Shown here in pieces: positions 48,122 to 56,887 of a stretch of DNA of 64,000 nt; within the stretch, counting starts at the first letter, position 1, and each line of letters opens with the position of its first letter. The stretch spans positions 1 through 64,000 of the forward strand of contig NZ_LMSD01000001.1 of the NCBI RefSeq assembly GCF_001428045.1, given 5' to 3'. Below the pieces are notes generated by a model that ran no database searches, was not told the DNA's origin, and saw only the letters and a program-made list of their open reading frames with translations. The translations under genes were made by a program, and so were the position numbers. This DNA comes from Paenibacillus sp. Soil750 (GTDB lineage Bacteria; Bacillota; Bacilli; Paenibacillales; NBRC-103111).

Positions 48122-50197
48122 CTAGCGTTTGCTGCCACCGCCGCGAGTGCCTCTTGGCGCACTTCCACGAGCGCCGCCTTGCCCACCGCGTGGGCCACTT
48201 GGTCTGTCACCGCGCGGAGCACCGCCGCGTGAGCCGAAGCTGTCGCCACGAGGTGCTGCGCTGCGCGCACCACGCTCATCACTCCGTCCGCGAGGAGCGC
48301 TGCCCGTGCGAGCGCCGAAGCCCTCACTGCGAGGAGCACCGCCCGTGCGAGCGCCGAAGCCCTCGCCGCGAGGAGCACCGCCCGTGCGAGCGCCGAAGCC
48401 CTCGCCGCGAGGAGCGCTGCCCGTGCGAGCGCCGAAGCCCTCGCCGCGAGGAGCGCTGCCCGTGCGAGCGCCGAAGCCCTCACTGCGAGGAGCAGCACCG
48501 CGTGCAGCTCCATCGCCACGGCCCTTGCCGCCGCGAATGTTGCGAGACGCGCTAGCCGCGTCATCACGACCTGCGCCAGCGTACTTGTTGTATGGCGAGT
48601 AAGACTTATCGCCATGTGGAGCAGAACGTTTGCGTTCGGTACCTTCACCGCCGCCATTGTAGGAACCGGTTACGCGTGCTTTGGCTGCGCCAATGTTCGC
48701 TCCGCGAGCTGGAGCTGAATTCGTAGTTGGCGATTCGTGAACAACGGTTGCGCGTCCCCATGTATTCGGGCTACGCTCCGAGTTCACTTTAGCCGGTCTT
48801 TCGCCTGAACGCCCAGCACCAGCTGAACCTCCGCGTGAGCCGAATTTGTCGCTTTTGGAACCAAAACCTGTTTTGCGCTCGCCACCGTATTGAACGTTAG
48901 CGCGCTCGCCACGCAATTCACGTGCTCCAGGTCTTCCAGCACGTCCGCCGCTGCGTTGTTCGGGCGCTCCGCCACGGTCATTACGTCTGCCACCGCGTGA
49001 GGAAGCACCAGCTCCGCCTTTACGTGCAGACCCTCTGCCATCTTGCTCTACGTAGTCATCCGTGTTGGAACGAACAACACGTCTTTGCTGTCCATCAGCA
49101 CCACGCAATGACATTTTGATGCCTTTTTCGATAAGCTCAATCGTTGGCATATCTCTTTGCGTTGCGAAAGTCACAGCAACGCCTGACTCGCCTGCACGGC
49201 CCGTTCTACCAATCCGATGAATATAGCTTTCGGCATCTTGAGGTACATCATAGTTGAAGATATGCGTTACGCCTTCCACGTCTAAACCGCGAGCTGCGAT
49301 ATCCGTAGCGACTAAGAGCTCGATGCGTCCTTCTCTGAAACGCTTCATCACTTGTTCACGTTTCGCTTGAGACAAGTCACCATGCAGCTCATCGGACATT
49401 AATCCGATTTCTTGCAGTGTTTCATTGAGCGCAATCGCTTTGGCTTTGGTCCGACAGAAAATCATCGCAAGATAGGGCCTATACTGTTTAATTGCTGCAA
49501 TAAGAGCGTCTTGTTTATCGCGATCAGTCGTAGGGACAAGCACCTGCTGAATTTCAGTCAAAGTGACTTGTTTACTTTGAATTTTAATTTCTTTTGCTTC
49601 CTTCATATAAGCCTTAGACAAATTGATGACCTGTTCTGGCATCGTTGCGGAGAAGAGCAGCGTTTGGCGATAAGGTGACGTTTGCGCAATGATATCCTTG
49701 ACTTCATGCAAGAAGCCCATGTGCAACATTTGATCTGCTTCATCTAATACGAGTATTTTCAATTTATAGAAGTTGATAGAACCGCGACGAAGATGATCAA
49801 GCAATCTTCCCGGTGTTCCTACTACTATATGTATGTTGCCTTGTAGCTTTCTAAGCTGTTTTTCTACATCTTGCCCGCCGTAAGCAGCTAGGACCTTCGC
49901 ACCTGTAATTGGGACAAGGGTTTTCAACTCATTGCTAATTTGAATCGCTAACTCACGAGTAGGGGTAAGAATAAGCGCTTGAACATCCGAGCTTTCTACA
50001 TCAATTGTTTCTAATATAGGAAGTACAAAGGCAAGGGTTTTACCTGTACCTGTTTGAGCTTGTGCGATAACGTCCGAACCTTTTAACAATACTGGAATCG
50101 CTTCTCGTTGAATGGGGGTCGGTTCTACGACACCTTGATTTTGCAAAACTTGAACTAATTGTTCTCTAATACCTAATGAGGCAAATCCATTTGACAT
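48122..50197 (-). CDS. DEAD-box RNA helicase with a long Arg/Gly-rich repetitive tail
   Basis: A 691-residue ATP-dependent RNA helicase. All motifs are present: Q-motif ([10 protein letters not shown]), [34 protein letters not shown], then [21 protein letters not shown] and [10 protein letters not shown]. The core ends near residue 380. The remaining 310 residues are rich in Arg, Gly, Ser and Ala and contain five 13-residue repeats ([13 protein letters not shown] type). Such tails bind RNA and can drive phase separation. CshA/DeaD-type helicases act in ribosome assembly, mRNA decay and cold growth. The open frame begins 31 codons upstream, but the ATG at 50197 starts the conserved core, with AAGGGAGC upstream. 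Confidence 0.93.
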   Translation of the reverse strand: MSNGFASLGIREQLVQVLQNQGVVEPTPIQREAIPVLLKGSDVIAQAQTGTGKTLAFVLPILETIDVESSDVQALILTPTRELAIQISNELKTLVPITGAKVLAAYGGQDVEKQLRKLQGNIHIVVGTPGRLLDHLRRGSINFYKLKILVLDEADQMLHMGFLHEVKDIIAQTSPYRQTLLFSATMPEQVINLSKAYMKEAKEIKIQSKQVTLTEIQQVLVPTTDRDKQDALIAAIKQYRPYLAMIFCRTKAKAIALNETLQEIGLMSDELHGDLSQAKREQVMKRFREGRIELLVATDIAARGLDVEGVTHIFNYDVPQDAESYIHRIGRTGRAGESGVAVTFATQRDMPTIELIEKGIKMSLRGADGQQRRVVRSNTDDYVEQDGRGSARKGGAGASSRGGRRNDRGGAPEQRSGGRAGRPGARELRGERANVQYGGERKTGFGSKSDKFGSRGGSAGAGRSGERPAKVNSERSPNTWGRATVVHESPTTNSAPARGANIGAAKARVTGSYNGGGEGTERKRSAPHGDKSYSPYNKYAGAGRDDAASASRNIRGGKGRGDGAARGAAPRSEGFGARTGSAPRGEGFGARTGSAPRGEGFGARTGGAPRGEGFGARTGGAPRSEGFGARTGSAPRGRSDERGARSAAPRGDSFGSRGGAPRGDRPSGPRGGQGGARGSAPRGTRGGGSKR
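48303..48497. repeat. Five 39-bp tandem repeats inside the helicase gene
   Basis: CCCGTGCGAGCGCCGAAGCC starts at 48303, 48342, 48381, 48420 and 48459, a period of exactly 39 bases (13 codons). The units are nearly identical, with synonymous and Ser/Gly differences. In-frame copy number change would lengthen or shorten the helicase tail without breaking it. Confidence 0.95.
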
Positions 50198-50359
50198 GGG
50201 TAATTGGCCAGCTCCCTTTTTCCTTCTTAGTAAAGACGATTCCCTCATTGTACAGGAATGAAAGACAAATGAAAACAGGAGCCGACCCACAAGCAGAAAT
50301 AAACTACTTTATTAATAGAAGATTTACATGCTGGTTGAGCTCCAAAAGGCGTGGCAAGA

Positions 50360-50393
50360 CCTCCTAATAGAAATAAAGCTTCCTTTAGGAGGC
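50360..50393. terminator. Weak hairpins downstream of the YhcN-like gene
   Basis: Two overlapping inverted repeats: CCTCCTAA / TTAGGAGG (50360-50367 and 50385-50392) and GCTTCC / GGAGGC. On the minus strand the second is followed by TTTATTT, so it may end the lipoprotein transcript. Confidence 0.4.
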
Positions 50394-50407
50394 TAGCCCT
50401 AAATTAA

Positions 50408-51103
50408 CTAGTCATGGGGTAATGATTGCGCTGTTCCAAACACACGTGTCACCGTCTGGTTGAAGTCAGTTAGAAGAGGCATAAGCGAATGACCTTTCCA
50501 GCTTTCCTGAGCGAAGCTATTCATTTTATTAAGGAAATCCCGATTTGCCGAAATATAGACATCCATCAGATCTGGTTTAAGGACACGAAGCTTCTCAGCA
50601 ATGGCCTGTTTAAACTGATGCGAAAGTAAATCATGATGCACAGCTGTTTCATAACTATTGTAACCTTTATTTAGATCATTAGACGGTAATGAGTCATCAT
50701 AGGGGTTATCATCGTTGTAAAAGCCTTTGTTCGTTCCTTGATTATTCGTCTCTTTGGTCAAACCTTTCGTACCTACCGCGCTGCTATCCATCATTAATGC
50801 AACATAAGCATTCTGATTTGTAATCATAACTAAGGCCGTATTAACCCCGTCCATGGTATTAAGCTGGTCTGAGAGATACTGACTGTATTCCAGCTTCGTG
50901 TTGTTATGCGTAACAGGGCCGGAGAGTTGTTGTACTTGATAGGCACGGTCCATCGCGTCTCCCTTTTCGACATTAGCGCCAAAATTCGAGCTAGTAGAGT
51001 TATCTGGATTGCCTCTGTACTCTTTACCGCTAGAACCACATGCGGATAATGTGAGCAGGAGGAATATGATTCCACAAATCGGAAAACCTAACTTCCTGAA
51101 CAT
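50408..51103 (-). CDS. YhcN/YlaJ family sporulation lipoprotein
   Basis: A 231-residue lipoprotein with signal peptide and lipobox (FLLLTLSACGSSG). The body matches the YhcN/YlaJ family: SQYLSDQLNTMDGVNTALVM, TNQNAYVALMMD, HHDLLSHQFKQAIAEKLRVL, DLMDVYISANRDFLNKMNSF. An insert rich in Asn and Asp (about 115-150) precedes the last part. YhcN is a forespore-made, inner spore membrane protein in Bacillus, so this gene indicates a spore-former. GGGAGGT lies nine bases before the ATG at 51103. I do not see a clear SigG promoter. Confidence 0.88.
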   Translation of the reverse strand: MFRKLGFPICGIIFLLLTLSACGSSGKEYRGNPDNSTSSNFGANVEKGDAMDRAYQVQQLSGPVTHNNTKLEYSQYLSDQLNTMDGVNTALVMITNQNAYVALMMDSSAVGTKGLTKETNNQGTNKGFYNDDNPYDDSLPSNDLNKGYNSYETAVHHDLLSHQFKQAIAEKLRVLKPDLMDVYISANRDFLNKMNSFAQESWKGHSLMPLLTDFNQTVTRVFGTAQSLPHD

Positions 51104-51324
51104 AATTAACAGACCTCCCAATGCGATTTAATGTCTATAGGATGAGATGTTTCTGTCGAATTATTCGTGTTCACAAATAAAGGCTTTTATGCATAAAGAG
51201 GTGGGTGTATGGAAATAACCATGAAGGGAAATATATCGCTACAGACGCTGTTTAAGAACAATTTGTGAACTCTCCTACAGCGATTGACAAAAAGTTTTCA
51301 CGAATTTATAGTTATTAAAGTGAA

Positions 51325-51354
51325 TTGACATGGGCATGGCCTTCGTGGTAAAAA
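51325..51354 (+). promoter_or_regulatory. Probable SigA promoter of the cytochrome oxidase operon
   Basis: A perfect TTGACA (51325-51330), an 18-base spacer and TAAAAA (51349-51354), 28 bases before ctaC. Confidence 0.5.
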
Positions 51355-51381
51355 TATTGTTTTAAAAGTGGGGTTGATACA

Positions 51382-52398
51382 ATGAGTCAATTGAAAAAGT
51401 TCTGGCGTCTGCTACCCCTTCTAGCGGTGATGACGCTCATGCTAACTGGGTGCGGAGACCCAACCTTATCTGCTTTAGTGCCAAAAGGTCCTGTGGCGAC
51501 GGAGCAGCTTTATTTAATGAAATTAAGTCTCTTTATCATGATTTTTGTCGTAATTGTCGTATTTGCGATTTATGTGTACGTTTTAGTTCGCTTTCGCAAG
51601 CGTAAAGGCGACGAAAGTATTCCGAAACAAGTCGAAGGAAGTCATGTTTTGGAGATTATCTGGACAGTAATCCCAATTCTTTTACTGTTAGTGCTTGCGG
51701 TGCCGACAGTATCCTACACGTTCAAACACTCCGAGAATTACAACAAGAACAAAGACGCTATCCATGTGAAAGTCACTGCGCATCAGTTCTGGTGGCAGTT
51801 TGAATATCCAGACCTTGGTATCGCAACAGCTCAACAGCTTGTGATTCCTAAGGACAAAATCATTGCCTTTGATGTTGTTTCTGCTGACGTTGCTCATGCT
51901 TTCTGGGTACCATCTCTAGGTGGTAAAGTTGATACGAACCCAGGTATCCGTAATACGCTTTACTTGCAAGCAGATGAAATTGCAACGTTCCAAGGTAGAT
52001 GTACAGAGCTTTGTGGAGCTTCACATGCTTTGATGAACTTTACCGTTGCGGCTAAGTCTGAAGCAGACTTTAATGCTTGGGTTGCGAAAATGAAAGCTCC
52101 TTCTACCGTACCAGCATCTGCTCAAAAGGGTGAAGAGCTTTTCAAAGAAAACTGTATGTCTTGTCATGCTGTTAACGCAAGCGGTCCAGGGGTTGCTCCT
52201 AACCTTAAAGGCTTCGCAGATCGCGATACACTTGCAGGTATCCTAGAGAAGACGCCTGAGAACTTAGCATCGTGGATACATAATCCGCAAGAACTGAAAC
52301 CGGGTAACAAAATGCCAGCTTTCGGTAAAGAAGCAAACGGTAAATTAGATGACACTCAAATTAAAGATATTGTTACGTACTTACAAACATTGAAATAA
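51382..52398 (+). CDS. ctaC: Cytochrome c oxidase (caa3-type) subunit II with fused cytochrome c
   Basis: A 338-residue subunit II. It has a lipoprotein signal (TLMLTGCGDP), two membrane helices (about 38-64 and 88-108), the cupredoxin domain with the CuA ligands HAFWVP and CTELCGASHALM, and a C-terminal cytochrome c domain with the haem site CMSCH and the axial Met in NKMPAFG. The fusion defines the caa3 type, which takes electrons from cytochrome c or the bc complex and passes them to subunit I. It is the first gene of ctaCDEFG, with a promoter upstream. Confidence 0.97.
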   Translation: MSQLKKFWRLLPLLAVMTLMLTGCGDPTLSALVPKGPVATEQLYLMKLSLFIMIFVVIVVFAIYVYVLVRFRKRKGDESIPKQVEGSHVLEIIWTVIPILLLLVLAVPTVSYTFKHSENYNKNKDAIHVKVTAHQFWWQFEYPDLGIATAQQLVIPKDKIIAFDVVSADVAHAFWVPSLGGKVDTNPGIRNTLYLQADEIATFQGRCTELCGASHALMNFTVAAKSEADFNAWVAKMKAPSTVPASAQKGEELFKENCMSCHAVNASGPGVAPNLKGFADRDTLAGILEKTPENLASWIHNPQELKPGNKMPAFGKEANGKLDDTQIKDIVTYLQTLK

Positions 52399-52425
52399 AC
52401 TCTTGATGTAAAGGAGGTTCATACG

Positions 52426-54300
52426 TTGGCTCACTCTCATCCAGTAAAAAAACATACCGGGCTTATGGATTGGCTTACTACCGTCGATCATAAGAAAATC
52501 GGTATCCTGTATTTACTAGCGGGCGGCTTCTTCTTCCTCGTAGGGGGACTTGAAGCGATCTTGATTCGGATACAACTCGCTTATCCAGATCAACAAATTT
52601 TTGTTGGAGATTCATTTAACCAATTAACAACGATGCACGGAACAACGATGATTTTCTTTGCGGCCATGCCGGTTATCTTCGCTTTCATGAATGCCATCGT
52701 TCCTCTACAAATTGGTGCAAGGGACGTTGCGTTCCCGTTCGTTAACTCGCTTGGTTTCTGGTTATTCTTCGCCGGCGGCGTGCTAATGAACACTAGTTGG
52801 TTCTTAGGTGGAGCTCCAGATGCGGGTTGGACAGGATACGCACCTTTATCCTCGATCACTGATTCAAACTGGGGGGCAACTCTTGAAGGCAACTTGCAAG
52901 GAACGGACTTCTACGTTCTTGGTTTGCAAATTGCAGGTATCGGTACGCTAATCGGGGGGATTAACTTCCTCGTAACGATTATCAACATGCGTGCTCCTGG
53001 GCTTACATACATGCGTTTACCAATGTTTACTTGGTCTGCTTTTGTAACTTCAGGTCTAATTGTTCTTGCTTTCCCTGCAATCACGGTTGCATTGGTTGAG
53101 CTAATGTTTGACCGCGTCTTCGGTGGTGCATTCTTCGATGCAGCCAGAGGCGGTAACAATGTGCTTTGGGAACACTTGTTCTGGATTTTCGGGCATCCCG
53201 AAGTTTACATTTTGATTCTTCCAGCTTTCGGTATTATTTCTGAGATTGTTTCTACTTTTTCGAAAAAACGTCTGTTCGGATACAGCTCCATGGTATTTGC
53301 AACAGTGCTAATTGGTTTCTTAGGCTTCATGGTTTGGGTTCACCATATGTTTACAGCAGGTCTAGGCCCAGTAGCGAACTCGATCTTCGCGATTGCTACG
53401 ATGGCGATTGCTGTTCCAACGGGTGTGAAAATCTTCAACTGGTTGTTCACACTTTGGGGTGGTCAAATCCGCTTCACAACTGCGAATATCTTCGCAACAG
53501 CGTTTATTCCAACATTCGTTATGGGTGGAACTACAGGGGTTATGCTTGCGATTCCAGCGGCTGACTTCCAGTACCACGATACGTACTTCGTAGTAGCGCA
53601 TTTCCATTATGTTATCGTTGGTGGTCTAGTACTTGGTTTGTTCGCAGGTCTTTACTACTGGTGGCCGAAAATGTTCGGTCGTATGCTAAGTGAAGGCTTA
53701 GGTAAATTGCATTTCTGGTTGTTCTTCATCGGTTTCCATTTGACATTCTTCCCGCAACATTTCTTGGGACTAATGGGGATGCCGCGACGCGTCTTTACGT
53801 ATCAGCCAGGATACCAACTTGAAGTCGGTAACTTAGTTTCAACAGTTGGTGCATTCTTAATGGGTATTGGTACGTTGGTGTTCCTCATCAACATTATCAC
53901 TACAGCAAGAAAACCTATGACAGCTCCTGCAGATCCGTGGGATGGACGCTCCTTGGAGTGGACAATTCCATCACCTGCACCTGAGTACAACTTCAAACAA
54001 ACTCCGCTTGTTCGCGGTTTAGATGCTTTCTGGAAAGAAAAAATGGCTGGTAACAAGCAAATGACACCAGCTGAACCAATTGGTTCGATCCACATGCCTT
54101 CGGCATCGATCTTGCCGCTTGTGATGTCTGTTGGTTTGTTCATCGCTGGTTTTGGTTTTATGTACAAAAACTACTATGTAGCTGCTGCAGGTATCGTAGT
54201 TACTTTCATTGCCATGTTCTTGCGTTCCGTATATGACGACCACGGTTGGCATATTGAACCAGAAGAACTTGAAGACGATCATAAGGGGGTAAAGGCATGA
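52426..54300 (+). CDS. ctaD: Cytochrome c oxidase subunit I
   Basis: A 624-residue catalytic subunit with twelve or more membrane helices. Seen: the low-spin haem ligand region QLTTMHGTTMIFFAAMP, the HPEVYILILPAFG motif with the His-Tyr crosslink pair, VWVHHMFTAGLG (CuB histidines) and HDTYFVVAHFHYVIVGG (haem a and a3 ligands). It reduces oxygen to water and pumps protons. It starts at TTG after AAAGGAGGTTCATACG. The stop overlaps the ctaE start by four bases. The C-terminal extension beyond the conserved core is usual for Gram-positive CtaD. Confidence 0.97.
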   Translation: MAHSHPVKKHTGLMDWLTTVDHKKIGILYLLAGGFFFLVGGLEAILIRIQLAYPDQQIFVGDSFNQLTTMHGTTMIFFAAMPVIFAFMNAIVPLQIGARDVAFPFVNSLGFWLFFAGGVLMNTSWFLGGAPDAGWTGYAPLSSITDSNWGATLEGNLQGTDFYVLGLQIAGIGTLIGGINFLVTIINMRAPGLTYMRLPMFTWSAFVTSGLIVLAFPAITVALVELMFDRVFGGAFFDAARGGNNVLWEHLFWIFGHPEVYILILPAFGIISEIVSTFSKKRLFGYSSMVFATVLIGFLGFMVWVHHMFTAGLGPVANSIFAIATMAIAVPTGVKIFNWLFTLWGGQIRFTTANIFATAFIPTFVMGGTTGVMLAIPAADFQYHDTYFVVAHFHYVIVGGLVLGLFAGLYYWWPKMFGRMLSEGLGKLHFWLFFIGFHLTFFPQHFLGLMGMPRRVFTYQPGYQLEVGNLVSTVGAFLMGIGTLVFLINIITTARKPMTAPADPWDGRSLEWTIPSPAPEYNFKQTPLVRGLDAFWKEKMAGNKQMTPAEPIGSIHMPSASILPLVMSVGLFIAGFGFMYKNYYVAAAGIVVTFIAMFLRSVYDDHGWHIEPEELEDDHKGVKA

Positions 54301-54911
54301 GTAGTCATCACACGGGCGCACTGCCTGCTAATCCGGAAACGGCTACCCTCGAAGGGAAAAATAAAGTTCTTGGCTTCTGGCTTTTCCTTGGTGCAGAGGT
54401 TGTATTGTTCGGTTGCTTATTCGCAACTTACATTGCCCTTCGGAACTCAGTTCCGGATGGCCCAACAGCTGAAGAGCTTTTCAAGCTCAAAACAGTTGGT
54501 TGGTCAACGTTTATTCTCTTAACGAGCAGTTTGACGAGTGTATTCGCAATTATTGCGATGCACCGTCAAAAAGTAGGTCAATTGCTAGCTTGGTTGGCAG
54601 TAACTGTTTTGTTCGGTCTTTCGTTCTTAGGAATGGAGATCTACGAGTTTTACGAGTATGTGCATGAAGGACACAAGTTTACAACAAGTGCTTTCTCCAC
54701 CTCGTTCTATACGTTGGTTGGTTTCCACGGTGCTCACGTAGCATTCGGTGTTTGCTGGATTACACTGTTGATTTTCCAAGGACTTAAGAAAGGTCTTACA
54801 GTCGTTACGGCTCCTAAGTTTTATGTCGCATCCCTGTACTGGCACTTTATCGACTTAGTCTGGGTATTTATCTTCACAGTTGTTTATCTGATGGGGAAGG
54901 TGGGTCACTAA
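54297..54911 (+). CDS. ctaE: Cytochrome c oxidase subunit III
   Basis: A 204-residue membrane subunit with five helices, typical of the short bacterial form. Seen: VLGFWLFLGAEVVLFGCLFA, FTTSAFSTSFYTLVGFHGAH and the final SLYWHFIDLVWVFIFTVVYL, the family signature. It stabilises subunit I. It begins within the ctaD stop codon (ATGA) and is followed directly by ctaF. Confidence 0.97.
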   Translation: MSSHHTGALPANPETATLEGKNKVLGFWLFLGAEVVLFGCLFATYIALRNSVPDGPTAEELFKLKTVGWSTFILLTSSLTSVFAIIAMHRQKVGQLLAWLAVTVLFGLSFLGMEIYEFYEYVHEGHKFTTSAFSTSFYTLVGFHGAHVAFGVCWITLLIFQGLKKGLTVVTAPKFYVASLYWHFIDLVWVFIFTVVYLMGKVGH

Positions 54912-55229
54912 ATGAGCAGCAATTCTCATGATACACACGCACCTAGCAAGCGGGTTAAGCACGATTCACCCGTAAATCACTATTTGACTTACATTATCTC
55001 GATTCTACTCACGATGTTGGCATTCGCTGTCGTACTCTACGGAGATTTGGATCGTTCGTTTATCTTGATTTTCATCGTATCCCTCGGGATCGTGCAGGCA
55101 CTCGTTCAGTTACTTTTCTGGATGCATGCCAAAGAGAGAGGACATTTGTTCCCTCTAATCTTTATCTTTGCAGGAGCGTTCGTTGCTCTTACTGGCGTAA
55201 TCATGGCCGTATATTGGGTTTGGTGGTAA
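54912..55229 (+). CDS. ctaF: Cytochrome c oxidase subunit IV (CtaF-type)
   Basis: A 105-residue small subunit with three hydrophobic segments, including LTYIISILLTMLAFAVVLYG and FILIFIVSLGIVQALVQLLF, and FWMHAKERGHLFPLIF. This matches the prokaryotic subunit IV family (COX4_pro). It begins immediately after the ctaE stop and is followed by a strong terminator that partly separates ctaG. Confidence 0.94.
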   Translation: MSSNSHDTHAPSKRVKHDSPVNHYLTYIISILLTMLAFAVVLYGDLDRSFILIFIVSLGIVQALVQLLFWMHAKERGHLFPLIFIFAGAFVALTGVIMAVYWVWW

Positions 55230-55235
55230 AAAAGG

Positions 55236-55279
55236 AAGAAGAGGCAACTTTGTCTAGACAAAGTGCCTCCTCTTTTTTT
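55236..55279 (+). terminator. Terminator after ctaF
   Basis: AAGAGGCA-ACTTTGTC / GACAAAGT-GCCTC-CTCTT stem followed by seven T residues. It may lower rather than abolish ctaG transcription, since no separate promoter for ctaG is evident. Confidence 0.9.
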
Positions 55280-55328
55280 AAGTAGAGTTATTCGGAAGTA
55301 GTCAGCTTGAAAGGAGATAGATGCAGGT

Positions 55329-56186
55329 ATGAGTCAGATTGGTGGTTTTTTTGATTTGTGGAATCCTGTTTTATTGTTGATCGTCATCGTAATCGGATAT
55401 AGTTATGGTCGCTTTGTCGTGAAAGGGAATGGGAGCGCTGCGAAATCAGAGCCAATTTCGATCTCACAGCAGCTTCTCTTCTATGCGGGGCTAATCTTAT
55501 TCTATATTGGGCAAGGAAGTCCAATTAACTACATAGGGCATCACTACTTGTTCAGTATGCACATGCTGCAACAAACGATTCTTTACTTGATTGTACCGAT
55601 CTTCATTTGGCTAGGAACACCGGCTTGGTTGGTTCGTGCTTGCATGAAAAATATCGTGTTTCGCAGTCTATTTTCCTTCTTCACTCGGCCTCTGATCGCA
55701 TTGTTCATGTTCAATATGCTATTCTCCATCTACCATATGCCGTTTATTATGGATTATCTGATGAAGAATGATGTACCGCTTCTTGCTTATCATACGTTGC
55801 TCTTAGTGACAGCCTTTATTATGTGGTTTCCGGTATTCTGTCCGCTTCCTGAGCTGAATCGCTTGAACGATTTGAAGAAGATGGCGTATATTTTCGGAAA
55901 TGGTGTGTTGTTGACACCCGCATGTGCGCTTATCATTTTTGCGGATTCAATTATCTACGATATGTATGACAACGTCACTGTTCCGTTTGCTCATTTGTCA
56001 CCGCTCGATGATCAACAGCTCGGTGGTGTAATCATGAAGATATTGCAAGAAATTATCTATGGAGCTACTTTAGCTTATATTTTCTTCCGCTGGTATCGCC
56101 GAGAGCGCAAGGATGAGGATGAATTGGATCCTATTCCATCACAAGATAGCTTGAATAATCAAGGCGGGAACTGGAATCGCGCTTAG
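55329..56186 (+). CDS. ctaG: Cytochrome c oxidase assembly factor CtaG (caa3_CtaG)
   Basis: A 285-residue membrane protein with about seven helices. Seen: GSPINYIGHHYLFSMHMLQQ, YLIVPIFIWLGTPAWLVRA, MLFSIYHMPFIMDYLM and GVLLTPACALIIFADSIIYD, with conserved His residues that may bind copper. It is the Gram-positive CtaG needed for caa3 oxidase maturation and is unrelated to the alphaproteobacterial Cox11. The ATG follows GAAAGGAGATAGATGCAGGT. Confidence 0.94.
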   Translation: MSQIGGFFDLWNPVLLLIVIVIGYSYGRFVVKGNGSAAKSEPISISQQLLFYAGLILFYIGQGSPINYIGHHYLFSMHMLQQTILYLIVPIFIWLGTPAWLVRACMKNIVFRSLFSFFTRPLIALFMFNMLFSIYHMPFIMDYLMKNDVPLLAYHTLLLVTAFIMWFPVFCPLPELNRLNDLKKMAYIFGNGVLLTPACALIIFADSIIYDMYDNVTVPFAHLSPLDDQQLGGVIMKILQEIIYGATLAYIFFRWYRRERKDEDELDPIPSQDSLNNQGGNWNRA

Positions 56187-56202
56187 AGAGAGGATTAGAA
56201 AG

Positions 56203-56658
56203 ATGCACATATTACCTACGATTTCTACGATGTTTATTGTGATTAGTGCCATTTTTGTTGGATTCGGATGGTATCATATCGTCAAAGGTAACCGGGATAC
56301 GCATGAAAAGCTGATGGTTCTAGGCGCTATTTTCGCTTTAGCCTTTTTCATCATCTACATGTCCCGAACCTTATTTGAAGGAAATACGGCATTTGGTGGG
56401 CCGGAGAGCTTAAAATTGCCTTATCATTTGTTCTTGTTCTTCCATATTACCTTGGCTACAATAGGCGGCATTCTTGGCCTCGTCACGCTATGGTTCGCTT
56501 ACAAAAAGAAATTCCTAAAACATAAGAAAATCGGTAAAGTTGCAGCGATTGTATGGCTGCTAACAGCGCCAACAGGCGTAATGGTTTATGTATTGTTGTA
56601 TGTCTTGTATCCCGGCGGAACAACAAAGCCAGTCATTGATGCCATTTTCGGTTTGTAA
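56203..56658 (+). CDS. DUF420 membrane protein, CtaM/YozB-like
   Basis: A 151-residue protein with four membrane segments. Seen: ISAIFVGFGWYHIVKGNRDT, HEKLMVLGAIFALAFFIIY, YHLFLFFHITLATIGGILGL and KKIGKVAAIVWLLTAPTGVM. This is the DUF420 family, which includes CtaM, required for oxidase function in Staphylococcus aureus. It lies 16 bases after ctaG and ends the operon with a strong terminator. Confidence 0.88.
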   Translation: MHILPTISTMFIVISAIFVGFGWYHIVKGNRDTHEKLMVLGAIFALAFFIIYMSRTLFEGNTAFGGPESLKLPYHLFLFFHITLATIGGILGLVTLWFAYKKKFLKHKKIGKVAAIVWLLTAPTGVMVYVLLYVLYPGGTTKPVIDAIFGL

Positions 56659-56666
56659 AAGGTAAC

Positions 56667-56714
56667 AAATAGCACGGAATGATGTGAAAGATCATCATTC
56701 CGTGCTATTTTTTT
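56667..56714 (+). terminator. Terminator of the cytochrome oxidase operon
   Basis: AAATAGCACGGAATGATG / CATCATTCCGTGCTATTT, a long perfect stem with an 8-base loop followed by seven T residues in all. Confidence 0.95.
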
Positions 56715-56887
56715 GTCTAAATTGGGGCTGATTTTGTGATTTCGCCTATTGGATTGCAGAAATCAACAATTTGACATGACGAAAAGACCATGCCATTCTT
56801 CATATTGCTCATAGGTTAATCCGATGGATTCCACTACGCTTAAGGAAGAGATGCATCTCACCATAACATGTAGTGGAGGGTCAACGA

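Noticed and set aside
48001..48657. Long open frames on both strands over the helicase tail (for example 48001-48657 minus, 48129-48602 plus, 48154-48555 plus)
   Set aside because: They are shadows created by the GC-rich 39-bp repeats of the helicase gene; their products are low-complexity and have no ribosome sites.
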